A stretch of 22,590 nucleotides of DNA. It comes from a virus. Under the pieces are notes generated by a model. The model was given only the letters and a program-made list of their open reading frames with translations, made no database searches and had not been told where the DNA came from. Below are positions 20,732 to 22,590 of this stretch, piece after piece. Position 1 is the stretch's first letter; each line of letters starts with the position of its first letter. Where the stretch lies: positions 1-22,590 of IMG/VR virus record IMGVR_UViG_3300046463_000866, one strand, 5' to 3'. Made by a program: the position numbers and the translations under genes.

Positions 20732-20907
20732 AGTGAACCTCCAAAGATCAGGAACTCGTAGTGGAATGCCGCTGGGTCCACCACTGTTAGTACGAGCTCC
20801 GATGCCGCGATCGCCAAGCCAGCGGCCATCAAGATCTTTTCCCTGGTTAGATGCCATGCTGAATCCCTCTGTAGAGAGTCCCTCGATTCTTGTTCAAGAT
20901 CTGCCAA
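20689..20907 (-). CDS. Small two-helix membrane protein (holin-like), 72 aa
   Basis: The start is TTG at 20907-20905, with AAGGGG six bases upstream on the minus strand; that site overlaps the TAA of the tail-protein gene. Two hydrophobic segments are visible, about 25-42 (ILMAAGLAIAASELVLTV) and 51-65 (EFLIFGGSLCGISIT), with a charged N-terminus and a Lys-rich C-terminal end (GDKKK), as in class II holins. Co-directional with the tail genes and followed by two further membrane genes, it looks like part of a lysis or membrane cassette. Confidence 0.65.
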   Translation of the reverse strand: MADLEQESRDSLQRDSAWHLTREKILMAAGLAIAASELVLTVVDPAAFHYEFLIFGGSLCGISITQWGDKKK

Positions 20908-20917
20908 TACAAACCCC

Positions 20918-21874
20918 TTAACTCACCCTCAGAGGTACTGCACGAATGACACCGAAGGCAGGAACATCTCCTGTCCAGGTAAGAGTACCTCCGGCGGAGA
21001 TACCGGCCACGGTGAACTGAGCCGCTAGATCAGCGATCTCTCCATAGGTGCCACCGACGGGAACATTGGTGACGAGATGGATCGCGTTGCGTCCTGTGAT
21101 AGAACCAGTAGATGGCGTTGCTGTCGCTGTTCTTGGGATGGGGTTGTTACCTGTGGAATCAAGCTGACCGCTGATCCATACCCTGTAGCTGCCTGCACGA
21201 GGAAGGGTCAGGGCGGCACTCGCGACCGCTTCAAGCGTAGTCCCACCGAGGAAGCCCCAGTTCGCGATAGCTGCGTTGTATCTAAGTTCCCACTCCCAAG
21301 TAGGAGCCGTGACTGAGTCAGTCAACGTGAAGCGTTGCTTGTCCACCGGCGAGCCAGGCAACGAGATACCGTAGCCAGCAATGCGAACGTCGTCACCGCC
21401 TAGCACCATTCCGGCAGAAGAGCCGATGGCGCGTAGAGCCTCTGTGCTTGCGCCTGCCCCTCCTGACGGGAACAGGGCAGCAGCGATCTTGGCCGCTGTG
21501 ACTGCTCCTGCTGCGAGCTCAGCCGTAGCGACAGAGCCGTCTACGATCTTACTGGCGTCTACGGAGTTGGCCGCAAGCTTCGCCAGGGTGACGCTGCCGT
21601 CAGCGATCCCGGAGGAGACATTGAGAGGGCCAATCCATGCAGCGCCGGTGTCGTAGAACAACTGGGAGGTATCCGTCTCCCACCACATCCTGCCTCCGCC
21701 TGTTGCAGCAGGGGCACCGGCTCCGGCCGCAGGACGCAGAGCGTGAGTGGATTGCCCGAAGACGACGTCGAGCTCCAGAGCGGCGATGATGACGCCGATG
21801 TCGCGCGGAACGTCTGCTGAGTCCGTCCTCGCCGGACTCGGATACGAAAGACTCCTACGTGAGCTGGTGAGCAC
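20918..21874 (-). CDS. Tail fibre or minor tail protein with ~10-residue repeats
   Basis: GTG at 21874-21872 is preceded by GAGGAGGG on the minus strand. The 318-aa product has a Gly/Ala-rich linker, a segment WWETDTSQLFYDTGAAW (64-80) typical of phage fibre N-terminal regions, and four degenerate repeats at about 91-130 of the type DGSVTLAKLA / NSVDASKI / DGSVATAELA / GAVTAAKI, common in fibre shafts. The C-terminal ~170 residues are beta-rich (ALTLPRAGSYRVWISGQLD) and may form a receptor-binding or trimeric domain. It follows the tailspike gene by 17 bases. Confidence 0.8.
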   Translation of the reverse strand: MLTSSRRSLSYPSPARTDSADVPRDIGVIIAALELDVVFGQSTHALRPAAGAGAPAATGGGRMWWETDTSQLFYDTGAAWIGPLNVSSGIADGSVTLAKLAANSVDASKIVDGSVATAELAAGAVTAAKIAAALFPSGGAGASTEALRAIGSSAGMVLGGDDVRIAGYGISLPGSPVDKQRFTLTDSVTAPTWEWELRYNAAIANWGFLGGTTLEAVASAALTLPRAGSYRVWISGQLDSTGNNPIPRTATATPSTGSITGRNAIHLVTNVPVGGTYGEIADLAAQFTVAGISAGGTLTWTGDVPAFGVIRAVPLRVS

Positions 21875-21891
21875 AGACCCTCCTCAATTTC

Positions 21892-22590
21892 CTAGGACGC
21901 CATCCAGTTCCATACGTACACGGTTGCTGCCGTCAGGGCAGATGCGAACGTCAGAATGACGTTGGTACCGTCTGCAGTGACGTGGTACAAAGGGGCACCG
22001 CGTGAGTTCACAGAGCCCGGCTGCGCGTCGAAGATCTGAGGCGTATAGCCTAGCCCATGCGCGATGTTGACGGTTGTTACTGCTCCTGGAGTGGAGGAAA
22101 AGACCCCACCCTTGACCGGCAGACGACGATCAGTGATCGCTGCGTTGGAGAACCACGGCGACGTTCTTGCTCCTCCGTGGTTGACGTTGCCGATAACCAG
22201 AGGTTTGCCGTTTGAGAAGGTGCAGTCGATGAGGGCAGCCGGGTTTGCTTCTGCACCCACAGGACCGAGATTGGTTGAGACACCATCGATGGTCCAGTAT
22301 TCAGAGTCGTTCATCTTGAATGGGGCATGCGTGACGCCTGTTGCTCCTTCGTCATCGAACAGACAGTTGCGAACAACGCAGGAGTATGCTGTGATGGCGT
22401 CGATCCAGGAGATAGCAGCAGCCCCGGTGAAGAGTGAGTACCCTGTGAAGTCGCAGTTGACGAAGTAGTTCCAGAGAGCTCTTGTTGAAGCGCCGTAGAT
22501 CTTTACCGGGTTGCCCTTCATGTTCGTGAGCTCGATCTTGTTATTGACGAAGTAGATACGGTGCGGAGCGTTCAGTCCAGCGGTCTGGTT
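21892..22590 (-). CDS. Tailspike / beta-helix tail protein (C-terminal part)
   Basis: The frame is open from the right edge of the window to TAG 21894-21892, so 232 residues of a longer protein are seen; the ATG at 22521 is internal. Asn- and Cys-containing turns recur about every 20-25 residues (VNNKIELTN, YFVNCDFTGYS, VVRNCLFDDEG, LIDCTFSNGK), as in right-handed parallel beta-helices of pectate-lyase-like tailspikes. A C-terminal domain follows with NIAHGLGYTPQIFDAQPGS, also common at the ends of phage fibres. It probably binds or cuts host surface polysaccharide. No catalytic residues can be assigned from this part. Confidence 0.75.
   Translation of the reverse strand, partial: NQTAGLNAPHRIYFVNNKIELTNMKGNPVKIYGASTRALWNYFVNCDFTGYSLFTGAAAISWIDAITAYSCVVRNCLFDDEGATGVTHAPFKMNDSEYWTIDGVSTNLGPVGAEANPAALIDCTFSNGKPLVIGNVNHGGARTSPWFSNAAITDRRLPVKGGVFSSTPGAVTTVNIAHGLGYTPQIFDAQPGSVNSRGAPLYHVTADGTNVILTFASALTAATVYVWNWMAS

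Overview
This window is part of a tailed double-stranded DNA bacteriophage genome (or a close relative such as a prophage). Two unidirectional gene blocks face each other. Plus-strand genes from the left edge to 20127 encode mainly DNA replication, recombination and nucleotide metabolism. Minus-strand genes from 20124 to the right edge encode small membrane proteins and tail-fibre or tailspike proteins. The host is probably an actinobacterium: the DNA is GC-rich by eye, there is a secreted resuscitation-promoting-factor-like (Rpf) transglycosylase domain, a ThyX thymidylate synthase, a DnaE-type polymerase with PHP domain, frequent GTG/TTG starts and strong AGGGAGG-type ribosome binding sites. 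No gene identifies the host to genus.

Layout. 1-1519: a partial basic protein and four small genes, two of them preceded by the same hairpin-plus-Shine-Dalgarno leader. 1568-4698: a SNF2-type helicase with a zinc-finger insert, followed by tightly overlapping genes (mini zinc protein, unknown protein, KTSC protein, T5orf172/GIY-YIG-like protein), closed by a perfect hairpin terminator. 4699-5200: a palindrome-rich, gene-poor stretch with one 54-aa gene and two more hairpin leaders. 5201-6340: a Cas4/RecB-like nuclease with a predicted iron-sulfur cluster. 6340-6466: a non-coding stretch bounded by a 13-bp inverted repeat and dense with internal stems, probably a structured RNA. 6529-16817: the replication operon, with a Sak4-like ATPase, an SSB-like protein, a DUF5659-like protein, a CHC2/TOPRIM primase fused to an MCM-type AAA+ helicase, an FAD/NAD(P)-type oxidoreductase and DNA polymerase III alpha. 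16833-20127: an Rpf-like secreted enzyme, an HU-like protein, ThyX and small unknown genes. 20124-22590 (minus): three small membrane proteins, a repeat-containing tail protein and the C-terminal part of a beta-helix tailspike.

How the genes fit together (inference). The primase-MCM protein could unwind and prime while the DnaE-like polymerase extends. The Cas4-like nuclease, Sak4-like ATPase and SSB-like protein form a plausible recombination set. ThyX supplies dTMP and the HU-like protein coats or bends DNA. Most plus-strand genes overlap by ATGA/GTGA/TAATG junctions, so long translationally coupled operons are likely. The items most worth following up are the primase-MCM fusion, the structured element at 6340-6466, and the repeated covarying hairpin leaders.
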